Assembly: GCA_022843885.1 (NCBI GenBank)
Contig: JALHMU010000023.1
Span: forward strand, 1 to 12,798
DNA: 12,798 bases
Source: Candidatus Peribacteraceae bacterium
GTDB taxonomy: Bacteria > Patescibacteriota > Gracilibacteria > Peribacterales > Peribacteraceae
Direction: 5' to 3'
The notes beneath the pieces are model-generated. The model searched no databases. It saw only the letters and a program-made list of their open reading frames with translations, and was not told the DNA's origin. Of this stretch, positions 1 to 8,118 are shown piece after piece. Position 1 is the first letter of the stretch, and each line of letters begins with the position of its first letter. A program made the translations under genes and the position numbers.

Positions 1-846
1 GCAGAAGCAAACCTTCGTCTCGTCGTTTCGATTGCAAAGAAGTACATGGGCCGCGGTCTCTCATTCTTGGATCTGATTCAGGAAGGAAACATCGGTCTCT
101 TCCGCGCTGTCGAAAAGTTCGATCCTGAACGCGGTTTCAAATTTTCCACGTACGCTACGTGGTGGATCCGTCAAGCAATCACCCGTGCTATCGCAGACCA
201 AGCTCGCACCATCCGTATTCCAGTGCACATGGTCGAAACCATCAACAAATTGACGCATACCCAGCGTCGTTTGGTGCAGGAACTCGGCCGCGAGCCAACA
301 GTCGAAGAACTTGCTGTGGAAATGGAAATGGACGTGAAGAAAGTTCGCCACATTCAGAAGATCAGCCAAGACATCATCTCGCTCGAAGCACCAGTCGGTT
401 CTGAAGAAGATTCGAAGCTCGGTGACTTCATCGAAGATGAAGATGCAGTGAACCCGTTCGATGCCACCAACCGCCAGCTTCGCAAAGAAAATGTGCACGG
501 CATGCTTGAATACCTCACACCACGTGAACGCAAGATCATCGAAATGCGTTTCGGTTTGAAAGATGGTATCGGCCACACGCTCGAAGAAGTCGGAAAAGAA
601 TTTAACGTCACACGTGAACGCATTCGTCAGATCGAAGCCAAGGTTCTGCAGAAACTTCGTGACCATCCACGTTCCGCTACTATTCGTGAACACGGCGGTG
701 CCAAGGCAGGCCGACTCAACAAAGCTGTCACGGGCATGCTTTGTCCAGAATGCCGCAAAGGATCACTCATCGAAATCCACCAAGGCGGACGCACGCATTA
801 CAAATGCGATCGTTGTGCGTACATGATGGCCGACATCAAGAAGTAG
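1..846 (+). CDS. rpoD: RNA polymerase sigma factor, sigma-70 (RpoD-like), 3' part, with C-terminal zinc ribbon
   Basis: This is the 3' part of a primary-type sigma factor, which directs RNA polymerase to -10/-35 promoters. The frame is open from base 1, so the start lies upstream; 281 codons are visible. Region 2 is intact: the core-binding and -10 recognition/melting segment containing FDPERGFKFSTYATWWIRQA lies at visible residues 40-59. Region 3 follows (about 76-150). Region 4.2 has a helix-turn-helix (about 193-213, TLEEVGKEFNVTRERIRQIE) for the -35 box. Ordinary RpoD proteins end soon after this helix. Here about 50 more residues follow, with two CxxC pairs (Cys codons at 742, 751, 805 and 814) that form a probable zinc ribbon. 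The family assignment is very secure. Calling it the principal factor rather than an alternative one rests on the strong region 2/4 match. The membrane-protein gene follows within about 30 bases and may be co-transcribed. Confidence 0.96.
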   Translation, partial: AEANLRLVVSIAKKYMGRGLSFLDLIQEGNIGLFRAVEKFDPERGFKFSTYATWWIRQAITRAIADQARTIRIPVHMVETINKLTHTQRRLVQELGREPTVEELAVEMEMDVKKVRHIQKISQDIISLEAPVGSEEDSKLGDFIEDEDAVNPFDATNRQLRKENVHGMLEYLTPRERKIIEMRFGLKDGIGHTLEEVGKEFNVTRERIRQIEAKVLQKLRDHPRSATIREHGGAKAGRLNKAVTGMLCPECRKGSLIEIHQGGRTHYKCDRCAYMMADIKK

Positions 847-877
847 CCGAAACTTGCGAGAAATACGTAGGATGGGT

Positions 878-1750
878 ATGTTGCCTAACGGCATGTCTGC
901 ATCTTTTGCCGCAATCCTGGCGCAAAGCTTCTCGGTTTTTCGGAGGAACATTCTTCAAATTCTCGTTGTTGCGGCAGTGATCGCGCTCTTTTCGTCGATT
1001 ATCGAGTCCTCACTCGTCGGAGCGATGGCTCGCGTAACAGCGAATCTCCCGGTCAACACCGAGCAACCGCTTGAAACTGGTACAGGCATCATCATCAATG
1101 AAGACGGGTCATCTCGCGACCTTCAAGAAGATATCAACCAACGCAGCGACAGTGTTATCAGGCAGCTTCGTGAAGACCAAGCGTTACAGGTCTTCTTCAT
1201 TTTGTTGCCGCGCATTCTGTTTACATACGTTGCCATGGCCATCCTGTCCTTCCTCGCCATGATCTACTTCTTCATTCTCGCTTTACAAAGCGACATGAAG
1301 CCGGATTGGGGCCAAGTCTTCGACCGCTTACCGCCACTCTTATTCCCGATGATGGGACTCTACATCTGGATCTTCATCCGTTCCTTCACGTGGATCCCGA
1401 TTCTTGGCATCTTCACGTCTATCTATTACTTCCCACGTTTCGCGCTCAGTAACGTTCTATTGGCCGAACAGCGAAAAGGTATCCGCGAAAGTGCTCGTCA
1501 AAGTATGCGACTGAGCCGTGGCTATTGGCTCACCATCTTTGCACATGGTGTTTTGGTTGCCATCGCACTTGGAATATCACTCTCCATACTGTCCGTTGTT
1601 GCACAGACTGTTGGCGCTTTGACGCTCAGCATCCTGGGTATCCTGTTCCTCAATACCTTCGTCAATTACCTTGGAATCGCAGTTGGTACGGTCTACATGA
1701 CGCTGCTCTCGAAATCGATCTTGAAGGAGGTTATGGCACGAAAAGCCTGA
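878..1750 (+). CDS. Multi-pass integral membrane protein of unknown function
   Basis: A hydrophobic protein of about 290 residues with roughly six predicted membrane segments. Numbered from the furthest upstream start (TTG at 854), they lie near residues 33-53, 112-143, 159-177, 180-200, 225-250 and 254-288. A polar, probably extracytoplasmic loop sits between the first and second (about 60-108). The segment before the fifth helix (RESARQSMRLSRGYWLTIF) resembles the repeated Arg-x-Ser/Trp-rich motif of DUF975 and glycerophosphodiesterase-membrane-domain proteins; this likeness is an inference. No catalytic motif is visible. The start is uncertain: TTG at 854, ATG at 872, 878 or 893. I chose 878 because AGGA at 869-872 lies five bases upstream. 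The gene sits close behind the sigma factor gene, with no terminator between them, and ends 35 bases before the helicase gene. Confidence 0.85.
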   Translation: MLPNGMSASFAAILAQSFSVFRRNILQILVVAAVIALFSSIIESSLVGAMARVTANLPVNTEQPLETGTGIIINEDGSSRDLQEDINQRSDSVIRQLREDQALQVFFILLPRILFTYVAMAILSFLAMIYFFILALQSDMKPDWGQVFDRLPPLLFPMMGLYIWIFIRSFTWIPILGIFTSIYYFPRFALSNVLLAEQRKGIRESARQSMRLSRGYWLTIFAHGVLVAIALGISLSILSVVAQTVGALTLSILGILFLNTFVNYLGIAVGTVYMTLLSKSILKEVMARKA

Positions 1751-1771
1751 GAAGAAGCCATTTTCGAATGT

Positions 1772-1785
1772 GATAGCATACGTCC
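1772..1785 (+). promoter_or_regulatory. Extended -10 promoter giving a probable leaderless mRNA
   Basis: The sequence TGATAGCAT (1771-1779) reads as an extended -10 element (TG, one base, then TAGCAT at 1774-1779). Exactly six bases separate it from the ATG at 1786. A transcript starting about seven bases after the -10 box would begin at the start codon itself. No Shine-Dalgarno sequence is seen upstream of this ATG and no good -35 box is seen. The same spacing recurs at 8104-8119. The placement is seen directly; promoter function is inferred. Confidence 0.45.
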
Positions 1786-4782
1786 ATGAGCGTTCTTCAG
1801 GATGCATTTTCGGCACTCAATCCTGAGCAGAAAACTGCGGTCGATACGACCGAAGGTCCATTGCTCGTCCTGGCCGGTCCGGGAACAGGAAAAACCCAAG
1901 TCGTGGCACTCCGCGTGGCAAATATTTTGAAGACAGCACAGATGCGACCGTCAAACATTCTCTGTCTCACATTTTCTGTAAGCGGTGCGACTGCCATGCG
2001 CGAACGTCTGCGTGGATACATCGGTCCGGATGCGTATGGCGTCACCATCACAACCTTCCACGGATTTTGTAATGATCTGATTCAGCGTCATCCGGAAGTC
2101 TTTCATGATTTCTCAGAACTCAGTCAGATCAGCGATGTGGAACGCTATCGTTTAGTGAATCGTTTGATCGATGATCTTCCGATGGATGCCGCAATCGTAA
2201 ACCCAAAAGACCGATACGGTCGCACAGCTGACATCCTTTCACGTATTTCTGAAACCAAGCGCGAAGGCGTCACGATCGAGCGTTTGGCTTCGGCGAGCAA
2301 AACGTATGCGCAGGAGATGCAGGACAAGAGTCGACCCGGAACCAAGGCCCATGAACGCAATCTCAAGCTCAGCCGACAGTTCGATGAATTCATTGAGCTC
2401 TTCGATGCCTACAACCGCACTCTGCGAGAGAAAGCGTTGTATGACTACGAAGACATGATTCTGTTCGTGATTCGTGCATTGAAAGAGGAAGACTGGTTGC
2501 TCGCATCACTCCAGGAACGATTTCAGTATGTGCTCGTCGATGAATTCCAGGATACGAACGGTTCACAGAACGAAATCGTAGAACTGCTGACAACGTTTGC
2601 AGAAGGCGTGAGACAAGCGCCCAACATCTGTGTTGTCGGTGATGATGACCAGGCGATCTATCGATTCCAAGGTGCCAACGTCACCAATATGATTCGCTTC
2701 CGTGAGCGTTTTCCCGACGCTAAAGTCGTCACCCTAACAAAGAGTTACCGTTCCACGCAGGAAATCCTGGATGCTGCCAAAGCTGTCATCACCCATAACA
2801 CGGAGCGTCTCACAGCAGTCTTCCCGGATATTCAGAAAGATCTGACATCAGCACGCAAAGATCCGCACGGTCCGTCACCGATTCTGTTGCGTCCAGTGTC
2901 TGACGCCGTCGAGCACTTTGCGATTGCCGAACAGATTGAAGGATTGAGAGAGGAGGGGATTCCAATCGGAGAAATCGCGGTCTTCACGCGCACCAATGGC
3001 GAACTCTTCGATCTCCAGAAGATTCTCCTCGGCCGCGGTATTCCGGTGCAGCTCACAGGGAAGTTGAATCTTCTGTGGCATTCCAAAGTCCTACAGGTCA
3101 TTGCGATGTTGCGTGCTATTCACAAGCCACTGGAAGATCGTCTGCTCGCCGATAGCATTGCCTGTGTGATCTTCGGCTGCCATCCAGCAGATCTCGGCAA
3201 GATCTGGTCATATCAACGTGAACAAACCTATCTTCGTTATGAAGAGAAGCGTCCCAAATTGGCGTTGTATGACGTGCTCGCAGATATCGAAACGATTGGT
3301 CCCGAATTGCATCTCACGGATCTTCCAACCATCGTGAAAACCCGTGATCTTCTGTTTTCACTGATCGAACGCAAAGCGTCGATGACCTTACTCGAAATGT
3401 TCGACACATTGCTGCATGCATCCGGCATGTTGCCAAATGATATCGGTGATACAGCGCCACTCGATCTTGTTGCACTGCAAGAATTCTACGAACACGTGAA
3501 GTTGCGCGCGCATGAAGTGCGAAATTATATGTTGGAAGATCTTCTTTCCGATCTCGATTATCGCATCAAATACAACATCGCACTCACGTATGCCATTCCA
3601 CATATCATCGATGAAGGTATTCAGCTGATGACTGCGCACGGCTCCAAGGGTCGCGAGTTCGAAGCGGTCATCATCGCCAATTTCCGCGAGAAGCATTGGG
3701 ATCACAAACGCGGAAAAGCGAAGCTGGCACTTCCGGATCATTTGATCTTCGGTGTAACGGATGATGAAACCCTCCAAGACGAACGACGATTAACCTACGT
3801 AGCCCTAACCAGAGCCAAAAAACAGCTCCTCCTTAGTTGCCCGATGAAGGTCACACGCGGAGAGCGGGAACAGGATGTATCACCATCACAATTCTTCTCA
3901 GAAGCCGGTGTGTTGCCTGAAAAGAAATACGAACTCAAAGATGCGACCCGTGCGAGTATTCTCCTTGTATCCGATTTCCAAACGAATATCGATGATGAGA
4001 TGCGCACATTCCTCCGAAAGAAACTGGAGACATACGAATTATCTGTCACAGCATTAAATACATTCCTGGAAGATCCGTATCGTTTCCTCTGGGAAGATCT
4101 CCTGATGCTGCCTCGTTCCAAAGATCCAACGCTTGCATACGGAACAGCCGTGCATGATGCGTTGTATCAGTGGGGGATGCATGCCAAGCAAGGTGGCAAT
4201 GTGACGACGGAGCAATTACTCGAGGCATTTAAGAAGTCACTCGCAGAAGAAGTGATAACGGACCGTGACCGCGCCTTGTGGCAGAGCATCGGCGAACGTG
4301 CACTCCCGATCTACGCAGAACAATATTTACGTGAGATTCCGCTGATCATGGGTTTGGAAAGAAAAGTAACCGCGCATGTAAAAGAAATTCCACTAAAGGG
4401 TCTGATCGACCGCATCGACCTCTATAACCCGGATGGAAAGTTCTTGCACATCGTCGATTACAAGACAGGCCGTCCCAAGACTGAGAAGCTTGTGCGTGAA
4501 GAGCGTGGTGGTGCCATGATTCGTCAGCTGACGTTCTATAAGCTGCTCATCGAACGTTCACCGGCTTTTTCAGGCTATGAAGTAAAAGAAACGACACTGC
4601 ACTTCATCGGTGACCGCGACAATCCACCTTCTTCGCTGACGATTACCGTGACGCCACAAGAAGTCAGACAGCTGGAAGATCTCATTCAGGTCGTCTGGAA
4701 TAAGATCATCAATCTGGATTTCACGTCAGTAGATCTTTCCGTTCTTGACGCAATGCAGGAGAGGCATACCATGTCTGCCTGA
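1786..4782 (+). CDS. UvrD/Rep-family DNA helicase with C-terminal RecB-like PD-(D/E)XK nuclease
   Basis: A 998-residue superfamily 1 helicase-nuclease, likely an ATP-driven motor for double-strand break resection or recombination repair. Helicase motifs appear in order: Q motif (LNPEQKTAV, 11-19), Walker A AGPGTGKT (30-37), Walker B with DEFQD (252-256), motif III GDDDQAIYRFQGA (285-297), SYR (320-322), TAHGSKGREF (616-625) and YVALTRA (671-677). The C-terminal part (about 750-998) is a RecB-type nuclease: a 'LSVTALNTFLEDPYRF' entry helix, His790, GLIDRID with Asp875, VDYKTG with Asp891 and Lys893, and the Q914/Y918 motif. All expected catalytic residues are present. It lacks the cysteine set that binds an iron-sulfur cluster in AddB/AdnB-type nucleases. 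The architecture resembles AddA, AdnA/B or the actinobacterial UvrD-RecB fusions; no partner subunit is encoded nearby. The start ATG fits the promoter spacing and leaves ten residues before the Q motif. Confidence 0.95.
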   Translation: MSVLQDAFSALNPEQKTAVDTTEGPLLVLAGPGTGKTQVVALRVANILKTAQMRPSNILCLTFSVSGATAMRERLRGYIGPDAYGVTITTFHGFCNDLIQRHPEVFHDFSELSQISDVERYRLVNRLIDDLPMDAAIVNPKDRYGRTADILSRISETKREGVTIERLASASKTYAQEMQDKSRPGTKAHERNLKLSRQFDEFIELFDAYNRTLREKALYDYEDMILFVIRALKEEDWLLASLQERFQYVLVDEFQDTNGSQNEIVELLTTFAEGVRQAPNICVVGDDDQAIYRFQGANVTNMIRFRERFPDAKVVTLTKSYRSTQEILDAAKAVITHNTERLTAVFPDIQKDLTSARKDPHGPSPILLRPVSDAVEHFAIAEQIEGLREEGIPIGEIAVFTRTNGELFDLQKILLGRGIPVQLTGKLNLLWHSKVLQVIAMLRAIHKPLEDRLLADSIACVIFGCHPADLGKIWSYQREQTYLRYEEKRPKLALYDVLADIETIGPELHLTDLPTIVKTRDLLFSLIERKASMTLLEMFDTLLHASGMLPNDIGDTAPLDLVALQEFYEHVKLRAHEVRNYMLEDLLSDLDYRIKYNIALTYAIPHIIDEGIQLMTAHGSKGREFEAVIIANFREKHWDHKRGKAKLALPDHLIFGVTDDETLQDERRLTYVALTRAKKQLLLSCPMKVTRGEREQDVSPSQFFSEAGVLPEKKYELKDATRASILLVSDFQTNIDDEMRTFLRKKLETYELSVTALNTFLEDPYRFLWEDLLMLPRSKDPTLAYGTAVHDALYQWGMHAKQGGNVTTEQLLEAFKKSLAEEVITDRDRALWQSIGERALPIYAEQYLREIPLIMGLERKVTAHVKEIPLKGLIDRIDLYNPDGKFLHIVDYKTGRPKTEKLVREERGGAMIRQLTFYKLLIERSPAFSGYEVKETTLHFIGDRDNPPSSLTITVTPQEVRQLEDLIQVVWNKIINLDFTSVDLSVLDAMQERHTMSA

Positions 4783-4797
4783 TTCTAAAAAATCTGC

Positions 4798-5232
4798 ATG
4801 GAACGAGCATTTGAAGATAGTGACTCTTTACGAGACGATGTGGAAGACTGCATCCGTGCGTGTGAATATATCCACGAATTGTCCGATCTTCTTGATGCTC
4901 GGAAAGCGGAGCGTCGTATTGATTACAGTAGAGTCGCAACTCTTGCCACTCAAATCATTCTATTAAGAAGTGCGTTTATTGCCATTGGATTCTTAGGCAC
5001 AGAAGCGCTGATTCGAGCCAAAACAATCTCACAACAAGAAAAACGTGACGGCATTACGGATGATCAAATCATCAGCGCGATTTGGAAGTGCAAAAGTTTA
5101 ATTGAGCAGATTGCAGAAAACGACTTTTCTCAGACAAAAAGAATTTGTGAAGCGCACGATATTGATCTCCTCAATGATGGATATATCTATGCATCCCTTG
5201 AGCGCATCATCAATCGAGAGAAGATTGTGTAA
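4798..5232 (+). CDS. Hypothetical small helical protein
   Basis: I do not recognise this 144-residue protein. It is acidic at the N-terminus (MERAFEDSDSLRDDVED), reads as mostly alpha-helical, and has one moderately hydrophobic stretch (about residues 47-70) that is too polar for a confident membrane segment. No signal peptide or catalytic motif is seen. It begins 15 bases after the helicase stop. An A-rich TAAAAA (4786-4791) lies six bases before the ATG and could be a weak -10 box; no Shine-Dalgarno sequence is visible. Its last 23 bases overlap the 3' end of rdgB on the opposite strand, so the two genes converge. Coding status is supported by the tight spacing and an uninterrupted frame. 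It could belong to a helicase transcript, but nothing in the sequence ties the functions together. Confidence 0.7.
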   Translation: MERAFEDSDSLRDDVEDCIRACEYIHELSDLLDARKAERRIDYSRVATLATQIILLRSAFIAIGFLGTEALIRAKTISQQEKRDGITDDQIISAIWKCKSLIEQIAENDFSQTKRICEAHDIDLLNDGYIYASLERIINREKIV

Positions 5233-5809
5233 GAAAATCGCGAAAGGATTTCATCGCACGTCCCCGATGACTTGTACTATTTTTTTGTTCAATACTCATG
5301 GCTGAATACACGGCTGCATGACCATCCGGCTTGAAGCAGGCCGAGATCGGAAGTCCCGGTAAATAATCGGCTTCAAGTTCGTCGGTAATCACTCCGTCGC
5401 AACGACCTTCGAACGTGTGCAGTTTTCCGTCTTGGTCGATGTATGCGAGTGAACAAATGAAGGCTGCACGCTTATTCTTTTCTTCGCGCATTCGTTCCAG
5501 AAAGAATTGAATCCATTCGTAATCAGTCGCATCCGGTCCGGCACCCCAACGGCGTGTGTGGATGCCAAGTTCATTTTCGAGCGCTTCGATCAAGATTCCG
5601 GAATCATCTGCGAGTGTGGGAAGACCGCTGCGATCAAAATAGAATTGCGCTTTTTCGATCGCGTTCGCTTCAAACGTTTCTCCTTCTTCCTTTGGCGATT
5701 CGTTGATATCCAAATCGGTAGGGGAGAGAAGCGTCACATTCAAACCGCTCAGTGCTTCACCGATCTCGATGATCTTGCCTTTGTTTGTTGTACCGATCAG
5801 CAGCCTCAT
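5210..5809 (-). CDS. rdgB: Non-canonical purine NTP pyrophosphatase (RdgB/HAM1 family), divergent C-terminal motif
   Basis: This enzyme hydrolyses dITP, ITP and XTP to the monophosphate and pyrophosphate, keeping deaminated purines out of DNA and RNA. The length (199 residues) is usual for the family. Motifs: GTTNKGK (6-12) for phosphate binding, EEGETFEANAIEKA (41-54), catalytic ADDSG (67-71), and SHRGRA (180-185) for base recognition. The usual GYDP(I/V)F segment is replaced by GLPISACFKPDG (152-163), so the aromatic/Asp residues that normally line the base pocket differ. Substrate range may therefore differ, although fold and chemistry should be retained. The ATG overlaps the ftsK stop as ATGA (5806-5809), indicating translational coupling. 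The 3' end overlaps the convergent gene at 4798-5232 by 23 bases. Family assignment is secure; exact substrate is not. Confidence 0.9.
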   Translation of the reverse strand: MRLLIGTTNKGKIIEIGEALSGLNVTLLSPTDLDINESPKEEGETFEANAIEKAQFYFDRSGLPTLADDSGILIEALENELGIHTRRWGAGPDATDYEWIQFFLERMREEKNKRAAFICSLAYIDQDGKLHTFEGRCDGVITDELEADYLPGLPISACFKPDGHAAVYSAMSIEQKNSTSHRGRAMKSFRDFLTQSSLD

Positions 5810-7992
5810 GCTGCGATTTTATCAATCATTACTTTGCGAGCCTTCGCACCGTCTGCCGGTCCGATGAGTCCGCGTTCTTCCATGATATCGAGGAGTCGTG
5901 CGGCACGTGCGTAGCCCACCTTGAGCTGACGCTGTAACAAGCTCGCTGATGCTTTACCTGTTTCTTGTACGACGCGTACGGCCTCGAAGAACAGATCATC
6001 ACCGCCGTTGTCATCTTCATCCAAGTCGATCATCTGGCTCGTTCCACTTGTGACGCCGTCCTCACCTTCACCGAGTGTGATCTCTTCGGTCAGCGCTCCA
6101 CCACCGGCAATCTTCACCGCATTGATGACGCGTTCAACTTCTTTCGTGGAAACGTAGATACCTTGGACGCGGATCGGCTTGGCCGTAGAGGCATTCATGA
6201 GCAACATGTCACCTTTGCCGAGCAGGTCTTCTGCCCCGATGGTATCGAGGATTGTGCGTGAGTCGATGGCGCTGACGACGCGGAAGGCAATACGTGTCGG
6301 GATGTTCGCTTTGATGAGACCTGTGATGACGTCGACGCTCGGACGCTGCGTTGCGACGATCAAGTGCATACCGACGGCACGAGCCATCTGTGAAATGCGT
6401 GCGATCATCGTTTCCGTTTCCTTGCGATGCTGACGCATCATGAGATCTGCAAGCTCGTCGATGACGATGACAATGCGAGGAAGCACGTTCTCTTCTTCCA
6501 TTTGCTTCTCATTATATTCAGCGAGGTTTCTTGCGTTCACTTCCGCGAAGCGATGCAAACGACGACCCATTTCCGCAACGGCCCAACGGAGAGCCTGCAA
6601 TGCTTTATCGGATTCCGTGATAACCGGAGTGAGCAAGTGAGGGATTCCGTTATACGGCATCAACTCAACGCGCTTCGGGTCGATCAGAATAAATTTCAAT
6701 TCATTCGGACGGTTCTGGAATAAGAGGGAAATCAAGAACGTGTTCATACAGACCGACTTACCGGCACCCGTTGCACCTGCGATGAGAAGGTGGGGCATGT
6801 CTTCGATTGCGGAGATGACCGGTTCACCCGAGACATCCCGGCCGAGTGGCAATGTGAGAGGGGATTCAGATTGTCGGAATGTCGATGAATCCAAGATTTC
6901 TTTGAGGTGCACCGTCACACGTTTCTCATTCGGCATTTCGATACCGACGAGTGCTTTGCCCGGGATCGGCGCTTCGATGCGCAAGCTTTGCGCCGCAAGA
7001 GCAAGGGCTAAATCATCTTTTAGGTTTTCGATCTTGCTGAGCTTGATACCCTCGGACGGCTGCAATGTGAACTGCGTCACCGTCGGTCCGGGGTGCGCAT
7101 CTTTCATCGTGACATCGACACCGAATTCGCCGAGCTTTTCTTTGATCAACGCAGCCTGACGTTTCAGATCTTCATCTTTGATAGAGAGTTCCGTCTTCGA
7201 TGCATCAAGCAAATCCATGCCCGGGAATTCCCATTCGGAGAAACGCGTGTCTTTCATTTCCAACATATCTTTGCCCATCTCGATTGCTCGCTTTAAATTC
7301 TTTCCTTTCTTCTCTTCGATCTTCTGTTCCACAAAGTTTGGACGAACGATGTTTAAGTCCGGAGCATCCGGATCTTTCTCAATCAAATCTTCCATTTCCT
7401 CTTCTTCCTCTTCCTCGTCATCCTCAGCCTGCGAAACAGCACGCTTCTTTACAGCTTTCGGTACAGGATGACGAAGACGCTCGATCAATCCCGGAATGTC
7501 CGGTTCAAAGGTAATGAAGAGACCGGCAAGCATCATGGCGGAGAAGACGACGTAGCCGACCTGCACACTTAAGAAGGTGACGAACGGAAAGCTGACCATG
7601 AATCCGACAGCGCCACCGAGAAGATCGCGTTCTGCGAGAAGGTCTTCGATCGGAGCTTGAATATGAACAAAGCCAAGGAAGGAGACGAGACACATCAACA
7701 GTCCGTACGAACGTGTCGATTCCAAACCGAGTCGTTCTCGGATGAATAGCAGCGATCCGGAAATCACAAGCAGCGCAGGGAAGAGCATTCCGTACGCGCC
7801 CAAGAAGAAGGTAAGCAAATTATTGATCCATCCACCCAGGACACCCGCTTCTTGCTGCAATGACAAATATACGATCACGCCGAGCGAGATCTGAACAATG
7901 CCACTTATATGTCGACGTGTTGACTCCTTGAGGTCAAGGAGCGGTTCACTGCGACGCTTTGCGCGCTTGGTCTTGCGTTTCACTTTGGGCAT
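5806..7992 (-). CDS. ftsK: DNA translocase FtsK/SpoIIIE
   Basis: A 728-residue septal DNA pump that moves chromosome ends through the closing division site. A basic N-terminus (1-19) precedes about four membrane segments (near 30-45, 62-84, 96-111 and 126-161). A short linker follows that includes an acidic run (190-201, with seven consecutive Glu), much shorter than the E. coli linker. The motor domain has Walker A GATGAGKS (406-413), LIDPKRVEL (436-444), and Walker B VIVIDELAD (508-516). The C-terminus (about 664-728) is a gamma-type winged helix (LLQRQLKVGYARAARLLDIME), which in FtsK reads polar sequence signals and contacts XerD. All domains are present, so it is probably functional. The ATG at 7992 has no Shine-Dalgarno sequence, but a TATGAT lies eight bases upstream. 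The gene is first in an operon with rdgB. Confidence 0.97.
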   Translation of the reverse strand: MPKVKRKTKRAKRRSEPLLDLKESTRRHISGIVQISLGVIVYLSLQQEAGVLGGWINNLLTFFLGAYGMLFPALLVISGSLLFIRERLGLESTRSYGLLMCLVSFLGFVHIQAPIEDLLAERDLLGGAVGFMVSFPFVTFLSVQVGYVVFSAMMLAGLFITFEPDIPGLIERLRHPVPKAVKKRAVSQAEDDEEEEEEEMEDLIEKDPDAPDLNIVRPNFVEQKIEEKKGKNLKRAIEMGKDMLEMKDTRFSEWEFPGMDLLDASKTELSIKDEDLKRQAALIKEKLGEFGVDVTMKDAHPGPTVTQFTLQPSEGIKLSKIENLKDDLALALAAQSLRIEAPIPGKALVGIEMPNEKRVTVHLKEILDSSTFRQSESPLTLPLGRDVSGEPVISAIEDMPHLLIAGATGAGKSVCMNTFLISLLFQNRPNELKFILIDPKRVELMPYNGIPHLLTPVITESDKALQALRWAVAEMGRRLHRFAEVNARNLAEYNEKQMEEENVLPRIVIVIDELADLMMRQHRKETETMIARISQMARAVGMHLIVATQRPSVDVITGLIKANIPTRIAFRVVSAIDSRTILDTIGAEDLLGKGDMLLMNASTAKPIRVQGIYVSTKEVERVINAVKIAGGGALTEEITLGEGEDGVTSGTSQMIDLDEDDNGGDDLFFEAVRVVQETGKASASLLQRQLKVGYARAARLLDIMEERGLIGPADGAKARKVMIDKIAA

Positions 7993-8006
7993 CGATGATC
8001 ATCATA
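7993..8006 (-). promoter_or_regulatory. Candidate -10 element for ftsK
   Basis: On the minus strand TATGAT (8006 down to 8001) matches the -10 consensus at five of six positions and ends eight bases before the ftsK ATG. No convincing -35 hexamer is found at 16-18 bases. If used, the transcript would have almost no leader, consistent with the lack of a Shine-Dalgarno site. The 126-bp divergent gap (7993-8118) would then hold two back-to-back promoters. Confidence 0.4.
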
Positions 8007-8083
8007 CCGCAGGCACAAGCAGAGCGATAGCCCCTGAGAGAGCACAGGAAGCCCTTTTCCAGCCAAATGCCTCGGTAAATGGT

Positions 8084-8118
8084 TTCGCATTCTCACGCTC
8101 GTCTGATACTCTTTTCCC
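8084..8118 (+). promoter_or_regulatory. Extended -10 promoter for the sugar reductase gene, probably leaderless
   Basis: TTCGCA (8084-8089, four of six to TTGACA), a 17-base spacer, and an extended -10 TGaTACTCT (8104-8112) end exactly six bases before the GTG at 8119. A start site at normal distance would fall on the GTG. No Shine-Dalgarno sequence is present. The layout matches that at 1771-1786. Confidence 0.5.

Noticed and set aside
61..693. A 210-codon open frame on the minus strand
   Set aside because: It is the mirror of the sigma factor gene, which is strongly conserved in the other frame.
3388..3777. A 129-codon open frame on the minus strand
   Set aside because: It is antisense to helicase motif V and surrounding sequence; no start signal or recognisable motif.
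7380..7425. Short CTT/CCT-rich simple repeat
   Set aside because: It is the coding sequence for the acidic Glu run in the FtsK linker, not a separate element.
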